Shown: positions 32,263-40,898, counted from the stretch's first letter. The stretch is 64,000 nucleotides of DNA from Actinokineospora enzanensis DSM 44649 (GCF_000374445.1 NZ_KB894435.1:24108-88107); one strand, 5' to 3'. The notes: generated by a model from the sequence alone, not told the origin. Numbers and translations: made by a program.

Positions 32263-34268
32263 GGGTCGCCATCGCCGGTGCCGGGCCGTCCGGCCTCTAC
32301 CTCGCGATCCTGCTGCGCAAGGCGGGGCACGAGGTGACCGTGTACGAGCGCAACGCCCCGGACGCCACGTTCGGCTGGGGCGTCGTGCTCTCCGAGGAGA
32401 CCCTGGGCGAGCTGCGCGACGCCGACCGGCTCTCGCACGAGCGGATCACCGACGCGCTGGCCCGCTGGTCCACAGTGGATATCCGGCACGGCGGCGAGAC
32501 GATCCGCGCGGGAGGCCACTCGTTCACCGCGATCGCCCGCCGGAACCTGCTGGCGATCCTCCAGCAGCGGGCCGCCGAACTGGGCGCAGAGCTGCGATTC
32601 GGTGCCGAGGTGGATGAGCCGCCGGAGGCCGATCTGCGGGTTGCCGCCGACGGCTCGAACAGTCGTACACGCGCGCGGTACTTCTCGGCGAAGGTGGTCC
32701 CGCAGGGCGGCAAGTACGTCTGGTTCGGGACGGATCTGGTGCTGGACGCGTTCACCTTCGCCTTCCGGGAGACCGAGTTCGGCCTGTTCCAGGCGCACGC
32801 CTACCCGTTCGACGAGCACATGAGCACGTGGATCGTGGAGTGCGCGGAACCGGTGTGGCGGCGTGCGGGGCTGGACAGGATGTCGGAGGAGGAGAGCATC
32901 GCGTTCTGCGAGGAGCTGTTCGCCGACGACCTCGCCGGGCACGGGCTGCGGTCCAACCGGTCGCTGTGGCTGGACTTCCCGCTGGTGCGCTGCCCGAGCT
33001 GGCACCAGGGCAACCTGGTGTTGCTGGGCGACGCCGCGCACACCGCGCACTTCTCCATCGGCTCGGGCACGAAGCTGGCGATGGAGGACGCGATCGCCCT
33101 GGCCGACGCGCTGGCCCGGCACACGGATCTCGACGCGGCGTTGACCGCGTACGAGCTGGAGCGGCAACCGGTGGTAGAGCGGTTCCAGCTCATGGCGGGC
33201 GATAGTGCTGCCTACTTCGAGCGCACGGCGAACTACACCGGGTTCTCGCCGTTGCAGTTCTCGTTCAACCTGCTCACGCGCAGCGGCCGGGTCACGCACG
33301 CCGGCCTCGCGCAACGCGACCCGGGTCTGGTGCGGCGCGTGGACGCGTGGTTCGCGAACAACGCTGCTCCGGGCGCGGTGGGTCCGCCGCCGTTGTTCGC
33401 GCCGCTGGCCGCGCTCGACCTGCCCAATCGGTTGGTTGCCGAGGCGTCGGTGGACACGGCCGTGGATCGGGCGCGCGCGGGGACCGGGCTTGTCGTGGCG
33501 GGGCCGGTAGCGGCCACTCGGCAGGGGCGTTCCACGGTCGAGACGCCGTTGTTCGATGAAGCCGAGTGGGCCGCGTTGGCGGACAAAGTGCACGACGCGG
33601 GGGCACGGCTCGGATTGCGGTTGACACACGCGGGCGCGCGCGCCGCGACCGAGCAGCCCGATGTGCCGTTGCCTGCTGACCGGGCCTGGCCGATCGTTGC
33701 TGCTTCCCCTGTGCGGTATGGGCCGTTCGCGCAACTGCCGACGGAGTTGACCGGCATCGAGGGGACTGTCCAGGCGTTCCGCGACACGGCGGCGGCGATA
33801 GCGCAGACGGGCGTGGACGTGCTGGAGCTCGATATGGCGGACGGGAACCTCCTGGCGGGGTTCCTGTCGCCGCTGACCAACCGCCGCACGGACGAGTGGG
33901 GGGACCGGCACGCGTTCCCGTTGGCGGTGTTCGACGCAGTGCGTGCTGTCTGGCCACGGAAGCTGTCAGTGCGGCTGACGGTGGCCGACTGGTCCCCCGG
34001 CGGGACGACCGTGGCGGATGGCATCGCGTTCGCGCGGGCCTTGCGTGAGCACGGCGTCGATCTCGTGCACGTGCGGGCAGGGCACACTCGGCCGGACTTC
34101 CAGCCCGAGTACCGGCGCGGCTACCTGACCACGCTGTCGGACCGCGTGCGCGCGGAGGCGGGCGTGCCGACGCAGGTCGGCGGCTACCTGACGACGCTGG
34201 ACGAGATCAACACCGTGGTGGCCGCCGGGCGCGCGGACCTCTGTGTCCTGGCCGAGGCGGCGCCGTGA
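32259..34268 (+). CDS. 2-aminobenzoyl-CoA monooxygenase/reductase-like fusion (FAD hydroxylase + degenerate OYE domain)
   Basis: A 669-residue fusion. The N-terminal FAD monooxygenase (1-385) has GAGPSGLYLAILLRKAGHEVTVYER, the DG motif in VAADGSNSRTR and LVLLGDAAHTAHFSIGSGTKLAMEDA. The C-terminal part (390-669) is Old Yellow Enzyme-like: FLSPLTNRRTDEWGDRHAFPLAVFDAVRAVWP. Known 2-aminobenzoyl-CoA monooxygenase/reductases have this order and 750-780 residues. Here the OYE active-site HxxHG region reads DMADGN, the N-terminal flavin loop is replaced and the C-terminus stops at GRADLCVLAEAAP, about 80-100 residues short. Hydroxylation of anthraniloyl-CoA is likely kept; ring reduction by this domain is doubtful. 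Confidence 0.85.
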   Translation: MRVAIAGAGPSGLYLAILLRKAGHEVTVYERNAPDATFGWGVVLSEETLGELRDADRLSHERITDALARWSTVDIRHGGETIRAGGHSFTAIARRNLLAILQQRAAELGAELRFGAEVDEPPEADLRVAADGSNSRTRARYFSAKVVPQGGKYVWFGTDLVLDAFTFAFRETEFGLFQAHAYPFDEHMSTWIVECAEPVWRRAGLDRMSEEESIAFCEELFADDLAGHGLRSNRSLWLDFPLVRCPSWHQGNLVLLGDAAHTAHFSIGSGTKLAMEDAIALADALARHTDLDAALTAYELERQPVVERFQLMAGDSAAYFERTANYTGFSPLQFSFNLLTRSGRVTHAGLAQRDPGLVRRVDAWFANNAAPGAVGPPPLFAPLAALDLPNRLVAEASVDTAVDRARAGTGLVVAGPVAATRQGRSTVETPLFDEAEWAALADKVHDAGARLGLRLTHAGARAATEQPDVPLPADRAWPIVAASPVRYGPFAQLPTELTGIEGTVQAFRDTAAAIAQTGVDVLELDMADGNLLAGFLSPLTNRRTDEWGDRHAFPLAVFDAVRAVWPRKLSVRLTVADWSPGGTTVADGIAFARALREHGVDLVHVRAGHTRPDFQPEYRRGYLTTLSDRVRAEAGVPTQVGGYLTTLDEINTVVAAGRADLCVLAEAAP

Positions 34269-35020
34269 CGCACCGTTTCGCCGAACTCACCACCGCCCAG
34301 GCCGCCGCGCTGCTGGCCGGGCCACGTACGCCGGTGTTGCTGCTGCCGGTGGGCGCGATCGAGCCGCACGGGCCGCACGCGCCGCTGGAGACCGACCCGA
34401 TCATCTCCGCCGGGATGTGCGCCCGTGCCGCCGAACGACTGGCCGGCAGTCCGGACGTGCGGGTGTTGATCCTGCCGCCGCTGCCCTACGGGGTGACCGA
34501 GTTCGGTGTCGGGTTCGCGGGCGCGGTCGGGATCGGCGCGGACACCCTGCACGCGCTGGTGGTGGAGATCTGCTCGACATTGGCCTCCCAGGGTTTCCGG
34601 AATGTGGTGATCGTGAACAACCACTTCGAGCCGGGACAGGTCGCGACACTGCGCCGGGCCGTCGACACGCTCGCGGCCCGGGGCGTGCGGACCGGTTACC
34701 TGGACCTGGTGCGGCGGTCGGTGGCGAGCAGGCTGACCGAGGAGTTCCGGTCCGGGTCCTGTCACGCGGGGCGCTACGAGACGTCGTTGGTACTGGCAGA
34801 CCGGCCTGATCTGGTCGACACCACGGCCATGTCGGCCCTGCCCGCGCTGTCGGTGGACATGCCCGCCGCGATGGCCGCCGGACACGCGAGCTTCACCGCG
34901 CTGGGTATGGACCGCGCCTACTGCGGTGCCCCGGCCGAGGCCACGGCCGAGGAGGGGCACGCCACCTTCGCCACGCTCACCGCCCTGCTACTGGACGTCA
35001 TCCACGACCAGGTGAGCTGA
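34265..35020 (+). CDS. Creatininase family metal-dependent amidohydrolase
   Basis: A 251-residue creatininase-superfamily protein. Metal ligands are visible in PVGAIEPHGPHAPLETDP (Glu, His, Asp), NNHFEPG (His; NGHGGN in archetypes) and CHAGRYETS (Glu). The superfamily includes creatininase and the FAPy deformylase ArfB, which removes a formyl group from an aromatic amine. In this island the step N-formylkynurenine to kynurenine lacks a recognised formamidase, so this protein is a candidate (inference). It overlaps the fusion gene by GTGA and is followed 19 bases later by the CoA ligase gene. Confidence 0.85.
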   Translation: MTHRFAELTTAQAAALLAGPRTPVLLLPVGAIEPHGPHAPLETDPIISAGMCARAAERLAGSPDVRVLILPPLPYGVTEFGVGFAGAVGIGADTLHALVVEICSTLASQGFRNVVIVNNHFEPGQVATLRRAVDTLAARGVRTGYLDLVRRSVASRLTEEFRSGSCHAGRYETSLVLADRPDLVDTTAMSALPALSVDMPAAMAAGHASFTALGMDRAYCGAPAEATAEEGHATFATLTALLLDVIHDQVS

Positions 35021-35039
35021 CCGCACGAGAGGAGAGAAG

Positions 35040-36566
35040 GTGCGCCCCGACGAGCCGTTGAACCTCGCCGCCCGTTTCCTCGACCGCAACCGGCCGGACC
35101 GGACCGCCCTGTTCACCCCTGCCGGTCCTGTCACATATGGAGAACTGGCAGAGCTGACCAACCGTATCGGCAACGCACTGCTGGAAGTCGGTGTGCGCGC
35201 ACATGACCGGGTGCTGTTGGCACTGTCCGACGGAGTGGAGTTCGTCGCCGCCTGGTACGCCGCGCAGAAGATCGGCGCGGTGACGGCCGAGGTGTACACG
35301 TTCCTCACGGCGAAGGACTACGCGTACTACCTCGACTACACCGGCGCAACCGCTGTCATCGCCGACACCACCACCCTGGACCGGTTACGCGAGGCCGCGA
35401 CGGACGACCTGACGGTGTTGGTCGTCGGCGCGGCGGGGATCTACCTGTATCCGGACGAGCACGACCTGGACGAGCTGGCCCGGCACTCATCGTCCACTTT
35501 AGACGCTTTCGAGACCCGTTCGGATGACGTGGTGCTGTGGAAGTTCACCACGGGTAGCACGGGGGCGCCGAAGGCCTGCCCGCACCTGGCAGGCACGCCG
35601 GGGCTCAGCTCGCAGTGGTACGGGCGGGATGTGCTGGGGCTGAGCGGCGAGGATGTGGTGCTGCCGGTGCCGAAGCTGTTCTTCGGGTACGCGCGGGACC
35701 TGACCGCGCTGTTCCCGTTCGACGTCGGCGCGGCGGGGGTGGTGTTCCCGTGGCGCACGACGGTCGAGCTGATCTTCTCGTTGATCGCCGAGCACCGGCC
35801 GACGGTACTGGTGAACGTGCCGACGATGATGGCCGCGATGGTCGCCCACCCGGACGCGGGCGCGCAGGACCTGAGCTGCCTGCGGCTGTGCACGTCGGCG
35901 GGCGAGGCGCTGCCCGCCGAGCTGCACCGCAAGTGGGACAAGGCGTTCGGGGTCGAGGTGGTGGAGGGGATCGGGTCGTCGGAGGCGTACCACATCTACA
36001 TCTCCAACCGCCCGGGGGCGATTCGCCCGGGAAGCATGGGAACGCTCGTCCCCGGCTACACCGCCCGCGTGGTCGACCCCGACGGCGCGGACCTGCCCGA
36101 CGACACCACCGGCATGCTCGAACTCACCGGCGCCACGGCGGCCCTGGAGTACGTGGGCGACCGGGACCGGACGACGATCACCTTCCCGGGGGGCGGCGTC
36201 GTGCGAACGGGTGACCTGGTGAGCCGCGATCCCGATGGACGGTTCCACTATCGAGGACGGGCGGACGATCTGTTGAAGGTGAGCGGGATCTGGGTGGCAC
36301 CGAGCGAGATCGAGCACTGCCTGATCGGCCATCCCGACGTGGTCGAGTGCGCGGTGGTGGGACACGAGGTCGCCGGGTTGGTGCGGCCGTACGCGTTCGT
36401 GGTCCGGGCGGGCGAGGGAAATGCGGACGCGTTGCGGCAGTACGTCCGGGATCGGCTGTCCCCGCACAAGACACCGGAACGGGTGGTCTTCGTCGACGAG
36501 CTCCCCCGCACCACCAACGGCAAACTCGACCGCCGGGCCCTGCGCGCACTGGAGGTGGCCCCGTGA
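35040..36566 (+). CDS. Benzoate/2-aminobenzoate-CoA ligase (AMP-forming)
   Basis: A 508-residue ANL-superfamily ligase. The P-loop-like motif is WKFTTGSTGAPKACPHL, then GIGSSEAYHIYISNRPG, RTGDLVSRDPDGRFHYRGRADDLLKVSG and the catalytic lysine region PRTTNGKLDRRAL. The SSEAYHIYISN motif is typical of benzoate-CoA ligases. With kynureninase in the same island, anthranilate is the likely substrate. The GTG start has GAGAGGAGAG upstream. The next gene overlaps by GTGA. Confidence 0.9.
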   Translation: MRPDEPLNLAARFLDRNRPDRTALFTPAGPVTYGELAELTNRIGNALLEVGVRAHDRVLLALSDGVEFVAAWYAAQKIGAVTAEVYTFLTAKDYAYYLDYTGATAVIADTTTLDRLREAATDDLTVLVVGAAGIYLYPDEHDLDELARHSSSTLDAFETRSDDVVLWKFTTGSTGAPKACPHLAGTPGLSSQWYGRDVLGLSGEDVVLPVPKLFFGYARDLTALFPFDVGAAGVVFPWRTTVELIFSLIAEHRPTVLVNVPTMMAAMVAHPDAGAQDLSCLRLCTSAGEALPAELHRKWDKAFGVEVVEGIGSSEAYHIYISNRPGAIRPGSMGTLVPGYTARVVDPDGADLPDDTTGMLELTGATAALEYVGDRDRTTITFPGGGVVRTGDLVSRDPDGRFHYRGRADDLLKVSGIWVAPSEIEHCLIGHPDVVECAVVGHEVAGLVRPYAFVVRAGEGNADALRQYVRDRLSPHKTPERVVFVDELPRTTNGKLDRRALRALEVAP

Positions 36567-37252
36567 GCAGGCGAGTGGTCGTCACCGGCGGGACGCGCGG
36601 GATAGGGGCGGCGGTGGTGGCGTTGTTCCGGGACAGGGGTGCCGACGTGGTGGCCGCCGGGCGCGGGGATTTCGACGTGGCCGATGAGGCGGCGGTGACC
36701 GCGTTCTTCCGGGAGCTGGGGCCGGTGGACGTGTTGGTCAACAGCGCGGGTGTGTCCGCGGCTGCGCCCCTCAAGCGGACGACAGTGGCGCAGTGGCGGG
36801 AAATGCACGAGGTCAACGCGTTGGGAGCGTTCCTGTGCACACGGGCCGTGTTGCCCGGGATGGTGGAACGGGACTTCGGCCGGATCGTCACCGTGGCGTC
36901 CACGGCCGGACGCGCCGGTTACCGCTACACCGCCGCCTACTCCGCGTCCAAGCACGCCGCCGTCGGGCTCACCCGGGCGGTGGCGGCCGAGGTCGCGGGG
37001 TCGGGGGTAACGGCGAACGCCGTGTGTCCGACGTATGTTCGCACGGACATGACCGCCGGGTCGGTCGCCGCCATCGTGGACCGCACCGGCAAACCACCGG
37101 ACGAGGTCGAGGCGGCGCTGGCCGCGGCGGCCCCGCTGGGCCGGTTGCTGGAGCCCGCCGAGGTGGCGTTCGCGGTGGCGTTCCTGGCCGCCCCGGAGGC
37201 GGCCGCGATCAACGGCCAGGCCCTGGTGCTGGACGGCGGTGGCCTCCCGTGA
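36563..37252 (+). CDS. Short-chain dehydrogenase/reductase (SDR)
   Basis: A 229-residue classical SDR: TGGTRGIGAAV for NAD(P), NSAG, catalytic Ser in VASTAGRAG and YTAAYSASK for Tyr and Lys. It has the FabG/hydroxyacyl-CoA dehydrogenase style. In the CoA pathway it could reduce or oxidise a ring ketone or hydroxyl of the hydroxylated anthraniloyl-CoA product. The GTG start overlaps the ligase stop, so it belongs to the same operon; 82 bases then separate it from the hydratase gene. Confidence 0.9.
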   Translation: MSRRVVVTGGTRGIGAAVVALFRDRGADVVAAGRGDFDVADEAAVTAFFRELGPVDVLVNSAGVSAAAPLKRTTVAQWREMHEVNALGAFLCTRAVLPGMVERDFGRIVTVASTAGRAGYRYTAAYSASKHAAVGLTRAVAAEVAGSGVTANAVCPTYVRTDMTAGSVAAIVDRTGKPPDEVEAALAAAAPLGRLLEPAEVAFAVAFLAAPEAAAINGQALVLDGGGLP

Positions 37253-37334
37253 CCGGGGGCCTGCGGCTCCGGCGACGCTCGACAGGCCGCCGGAGCCGCG
37301 TTCTCCCACTGGTGACCATGTCCGAAGGAGCCGT

Positions 37335-38153
37335 ATGAGCCCGTTCCGCGCGTCCGCGGGGATCACCCCGCACTGGGACCACTTCGACCTCGACGTCACC
37401 GACGGCGTGGCGACCGTGACGTTCACCCGACCGGAGAAGCTGAACGCGCTCACCTTCGCCGTCTACGCCGACCTGCGCGACCTCGTCGCCGAACTCCCGC
37501 ACCGGGGCGACGCGAAGGTGTTGGTACTGCGCGGCTCCGGTCGCGGGTTCTGCTCCGGCGGCGACGTCGAGGAGATCATCGGCGAGCTGCGCGCGATGGC
37601 CCCGGCCGAGCTGCTGGAGTTCACCCGGATGACCGGCGCCGTCGTCCGCGCCCTGCGCGAGTGCCCGCTGCCGGTACTCGCCGCGATCAACGGCGTCGCC
37701 GCGGGCGCGGGCTCGGTGCTCGCCCTGGCCGCCGACTTCCGCCTGCTGGCGCCCACCGCGTCGTTCGCCTTCCTGTTCACCCGGGTCGGCCTGGCGGGCG
37801 CCGACATGGGCTCGGCCTACCTGCTGCCCCGGCTGATCGGCCTCGGCCGCGCCACCGAACTGCTGATCCTCGGCGACCGGATCGACGCCGCCCGCGCCGA
37901 ACACCTCGGCCTCGGCACGCTGGTCGACGACCTCGACACCGCGACCACCGCGCTGTCCCGCAGGCTGGCCGACGGCCCGGCACTGGCCTACTCGGCCACC
38001 AAGGTCCTGCTGACCCGCGAACAGGACATGGACCTGGGCTCGGCGATCGAGCTGGAGGCCATCACCCAGGCCCTGCTGATGAAGTCCACCGACCACACCG
38101 AGTTCTACGCCGCCTGGCAGGCGGGCCGCGCCCCGGTCTGGACCGGCCGATGA
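37335..38153 (+). CDS. Enoyl-CoA hydratase/isomerase family protein
   Basis: A 272-residue crotonase-fold protein. The oxyanion-hole segments are SGRGFCSGGDVEEI and AINGVAAGAGSVLALAADFRL, followed by TRVGLAGADMGSAYLLPRLIG. The position of the usual second catalytic Glu reads Asp/Met, so ring hydrolysis or isomerisation is as likely as hydration. The ATG is preceded by AAGGAG. The Rid gene overlaps its stop by ATGA, linking them in one operon. Confidence 0.9.
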   Translation: MSPFRASAGITPHWDHFDLDVTDGVATVTFTRPEKLNALTFAVYADLRDLVAELPHRGDAKVLVLRGSGRGFCSGGDVEEIIGELRAMAPAELLEFTRMTGAVVRALRECPLPVLAAINGVAAGAGSVLALAADFRLLAPTASFAFLFTRVGLAGADMGSAYLLPRLIGLGRATELLILGDRIDAARAEHLGLGTLVDDLDTATTALSRRLADGPALAYSATKVLLTREQDMDLGSAIELEAITQALLMKSTDHTEFYAAWQAGRAPVWTGR

Positions 38154-38548
38154 CCCCGCACCGGATCGTGACCGCCCCCGACCTCGCCCCACCCGTCGGC
38201 TTCGCCCACGCCGTCGTCGCCGCCCCCGGCCACATGGTGCACCTGGGCGGCCAGACCGCCCAGGACCACACCGGCGCGATCGTCGGCACGACCATGCCGG
38301 AACAGTTCGACCAGGCCGCCGCCAACGTCACCGCGGCCCTGCGCGCCGCGGGCGCCCGGCCGGAACACCTGGTGTCGCTGACCATCTACGTCACCGACGT
38401 GCCCGCCTACCGCGCCGCCCTCACCGAGCTGGGCCCGCTGTGGCGCAAGCACTTCGGCCGCCACTACCCCGCCGTCGCCCTCATCGGCGTCCAGGCCCTC
38501 TTCGACACCACCGCCCTCATCGAACTCGTCGGCAGTGCTGTTGTTTGA
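38150..38548 (+). CDS. Rid (YjgF/YER057c/UK114) family imine deaminase
   Basis: A 132-residue Rid-fold protein (HMVHLGGQTAQDHTGAIVGTTMPEQFDQAAANVTAALRAAGA, VSLTIYVTDVPAYRAA). The archetypal RidA arginine that binds the substrate carboxylate, in the PARxxV motif, is replaced: the segment reads RHYPAVALIGVQAL. This fits a CoA-thioester imine, which has no free carboxylate. The known 2-aminobenzoyl-CoA gene set also includes a Rid-like protein. The start is fixed by ATGA overlap with the hydratase. Confidence 0.87.
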   Translation: MTPHRIVTAPDLAPPVGFAHAVVAAPGHMVHLGGQTAQDHTGAIVGTTMPEQFDQAAANVTAALRAAGARPEHLVSLTIYVTDVPAYRAALTELGPLWRKHFGRHYPAVALIGVQALFDTTALIELVGSAVV

Positions 38549-38661
38549 TCCCGCCGCCTTGTTCTTTGTGATCCCGCCACCCACTGTGTTCTTTTGCTCC
38601 CGCCACCCACTGTGTTCTTTTGATCCCGCCACCCACTGTGTTCTTTTGCTCCCGCCACCCA
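38547..38661. repeat. 26-bp tandem repeats immediately after the Rid gene
   Basis: Three near-perfect units (38570-38595, 38596-38621, 38622-38647) of the form G(A/C)TCCCGCCACCCACTGTG plus TTCTTTT, preceded by a shortened unit at 38547 and followed by a partial unit at 38648. Units alternate between GATCCC and GCTCCC. The array starts at the stop codon and may act as a transcript-end element. Confidence 0.92.
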
Positions 38662-39151
38662 CCCCCTCGTCCCCGCCCGGCATCGTCCCGGCCTGGCGGC
38701 CCTACGGTCACCACGGCACCGAAGGGCGTCGCGGGACGAACCACCGCAGACCCGGCCAGGTCACACGATGGCAAGTCCCCGCAAGAACGACCGTACTACC
38801 GCCCCGGCCCCGGCAAGAGCCCGGAAACCGCCCTGTGGATGAAAAGAGCTACCCGCCAGAAACCTGTGGACAACCCTCACCCACAACCCACAACCCGACC
38901 ATGATCAACCCCGCGACAGCCCCGCAACGCAGCCCCCTCCCACCCAGGGGGGCGGGCCCCACAACAACACCGTACCGCCCGCCAAGCCCTGTCAATAGAC
39001 CGGAAATCGGCCTGTGGACAGGAAAGGCTACCGACGAGAAACCTGTGGACAATCCGCCGTCGCAAGCCCGTGCGTAACCCGCCCACGACATCGGGTCAAG
39101 AGCGAGAGACGCGCCTGTGGATGGATGGCACTACCGGGAAGGAACCCGTGG
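38549..39151. other. 603-base intergenic region made of repeats
   Basis: It contains the 26-bp array, then about 170 bases without visible features, then TGTGGATGA (38834), the family B element and TGTGGATGG (about 39115). The acyl-CoA dehydrogenase gene follows. No gene is supported, although the gap lies inside what is otherwise one catabolic operon. Confidence 0.6.
38865..39052 (+). repeat. Intergenic repeat family B, copy 1 (about 179 bp, bounded by TGTGGACAA)
   Basis: The element runs from TGTGGACAA at 38865 to TGTGGACAA at 39044, 179 bases apart. It is nearly identical, in inverse orientation, to the two copies at 42577-42941. Shared blocks are CATGATC, GCAGCCCCCTCCCACCCAGG, GGGCGGGCCCCACAACAAC, CCGTACCGCCCGCCAAGCCC, TGTCAATAG and CGGAAATCGGCCTGTGGACA. 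Confidence 0.92.
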
Positions 39152-40249
39152 ATGAGACTGTCACCGGAGTGCCTGCACCTGCTCGACCACACCGAATCCC
39201 TCGCCCAAGGTCCACTGAGGACGCACCAGCACACCCCCGGCCGGATCAACCGCCCGCTCCTGCGCGCGCTGGCCGACCACGGCCTGCTCCCGCACCTCTT
39301 CCGGCACGAGCACGGCGCCAAGGCCCTCGACCTCTGCCTCATCCGCGAGGCCCTCGCCCGCCACCACACCGAGGCCGAGACCGCCTTCGCCCTGCAGGGC
39401 CTGGGCGCCTACCCGATCCTGCTCACCCAGCCGCACAACCCCTGGCTGTCCAAGATCGCCGACGGCACCGCCGCCGCCGCGTTCGCGCTCACCGAGCCGG
39501 ACGCCGGATCCGATGCCGCCCACCTCGCCCTCCAGGCCCGCGAGGACGGTGACGGTTACCTGCTCACCGGCGAGAAGTCCTACATCTCCAACGCCCCCGA
39601 GGCCGACGTCTACTCCGTCTTCGCCCGCACCACCCCGCACGCGGGCGCGCGCGGGATCACCGCGTTCGTCGTCCCCGGCGACGCCGACGGCCTCCACGGC
39701 GAGCACGTCGACCTCATCTCCCCGCATCCCATCGGCATGCTCCGCTTCGACGGCGTGCGTGTCGGCCGTGACCAGGTGCTGGGCGAGGTCGACGGCGGCT
39801 GGGCGGTCGCCATGCGGACGCTGGACATGTTCCGGCCGAGTGTGGGCGCGTTCGCCGTGGGCATGGCGCAGGCCGCGCTGGACGCCGCCGTCGCGCACGT
39901 CACCACGCGGCAGGCGTTCGGGCGGACGCTGTCGACGTTCCAGGGCGTGTCCCACCGACTGGCCGACGTCGCCACCCGGCTGCAGGCAGCCCGTCTGCTC
40001 GTGCACGACGCCGCCATCGCCTACGACGAGCAGGACGGCGGAACCGGTCAGCTGTCCGCGATGGCCAAGCTGTTCGCCACCGAGACCGCGCAGCTCGCCG
40101 TGGACGTGGCCATCCAGGTGCACGGCGCGCGCGCCCTGGAACGTGGGCACCTGCTGGAGCACCTCTACCGGGAGGTCCGCGCGCCACGCATCTACGAGGG
40201 TGCCTCCGAGGTCCAACGGGAGATCATCGCGCGCGGATTGTTCACCTGA
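39152..40249 (+). CDS. Acyl-CoA dehydrogenase
   Basis: A 365-residue flavoprotein. FAFALTEPDAGSDAAHL (AAFALTEP type) is the flavin signature, then GEKSYISNAP, TRQAFGRTLSTFQGVSHRLADVATRLQAAR, and the catalytic Glu is probably in RIYEGASEVQREIIARGLF. The N-terminal helical domain is somewhat short. It would desaturate a ring-opened or alicyclic CoA intermediate of the anthranilate route. The ATG at 39152 has GGAAGGA upstream. It is separated from the Rid gene by repeat DNA, so it may have its own promoter. Confidence 0.9.
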   Translation: MRLSPECLHLLDHTESLAQGPLRTHQHTPGRINRPLLRALADHGLLPHLFRHEHGAKALDLCLIREALARHHTEAETAFALQGLGAYPILLTQPHNPWLSKIADGTAAAAFALTEPDAGSDAAHLALQAREDGDGYLLTGEKSYISNAPEADVYSVFARTTPHAGARGITAFVVPGDADGLHGEHVDLISPHPIGMLRFDGVRVGRDQVLGEVDGGWAVAMRTLDMFRPSVGAFAVGMAQAALDAAVAHVTTRQAFGRTLSTFQGVSHRLADVATRLQAARLLVHDAAIAYDEQDGGTGQLSAMAKLFATETAQLAVDVAIQVHGARALERGHLLEHLYREVRAPRIYEGASEVQREIIARGLFT

Positions 40250-40279
40250 GCTGTCGGTGGTTGCTGCCATGATCACCCC

Positions 40280-40840
40280 ATGACCGACGAGGCGTTCTGG
40301 CAGCTGCTCGGCCGCACCCTGGAGCAACCGGGCGACCGCGACGAGCGCGCCGAGTGGCTCACCGAGGAGCTGACCCGGCTGCCGGTCGCCCAGATCACGG
40401 ACTTCGCGAGCAGGCTGTCCGCGGTCCGGTTACGCGCCGACACCTGGACCATGTGGGGCGCGGCCCGGCTGATCCACGAGGGCTGGTGCACGCCGGAGAC
40501 GTTCTGGTCGTTCCAGCTGTGGCTGCTCACCCTCGGCCGGGAGACCTACGACCGGGTGATCGCCGAGCCGGACGCGCTGGCCGACGTGCCGCGGGTGCGG
40601 GAGCTGGCCGTCCGGCCGATGCGCGAGTGGTCCGACCAGGACTGGCCGGAGTGGGAGAGCCTCGACTACGCCGCGTACGAGGCCCACCAGGAGGTCACCG
40701 GGAAGGAGTGCGGGCTGGAGGAGCTGGGCTTACCCACCGTGTCCGCGCCCGCGGACGAGCAGTGGGACCTGGCCGACCGCGGCGAGCTGGGCACCCGGCT
40801 GCCGCGCCTGTCCGCGCTGTTCCCCCGACCGACGGACTGA
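40280..40840 (+). CDS. DUF4240 family protein
   Basis: A 186-residue cytoplasmic protein beginning MTDEAFWQLLGRTLE, with ADTWTMWGAARLIHEGWCTPETFWSFQLWLLTLGRETYDRVIAEPDALA. I recognise this as DUF4240, seen singly in many actinobacteria, with no known function. It is acidic and Trp-rich, with no transmembrane segment. It is 30 bases after the dehydrogenase gene on the same strand but looks unrelated to the catabolic island. Confidence 0.78.
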   Translation: MTDEAFWQLLGRTLEQPGDRDERAEWLTEELTRLPVAQITDFASRLSAVRLRADTWTMWGAARLIHEGWCTPETFWSFQLWLLTLGRETYDRVIAEPDALADVPRVRELAVRPMREWSDQDWPEWESLDYAAYEAHQEVTGKECGLEELGLPTVSAPADEQWDLADRGELGTRLPRLSALFPRPTD

Positions 40841-40898
40841 CCCGCGTCGGTACAGGTCGGCGGAACACGCGGGTCGCCGGACTTGTTACCGTGGTGTG

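Noticed and set aside
36934..37260. Frameshift or separate gene inside the SDR region
   Set aside because: The SDR reading is continuous with all motifs; other frames there have no domain content.
38547..38661. Possible CRISPR array
   Set aside because: Repeats are directly tandem with no spacers and there are no cas genes in the window.
38105..38774. Leftward frames rich in WVAGSKEHSG repeats
   Set aside because: They are translations of the non-coding 26-bp array and of the reverse of the Rid gene.
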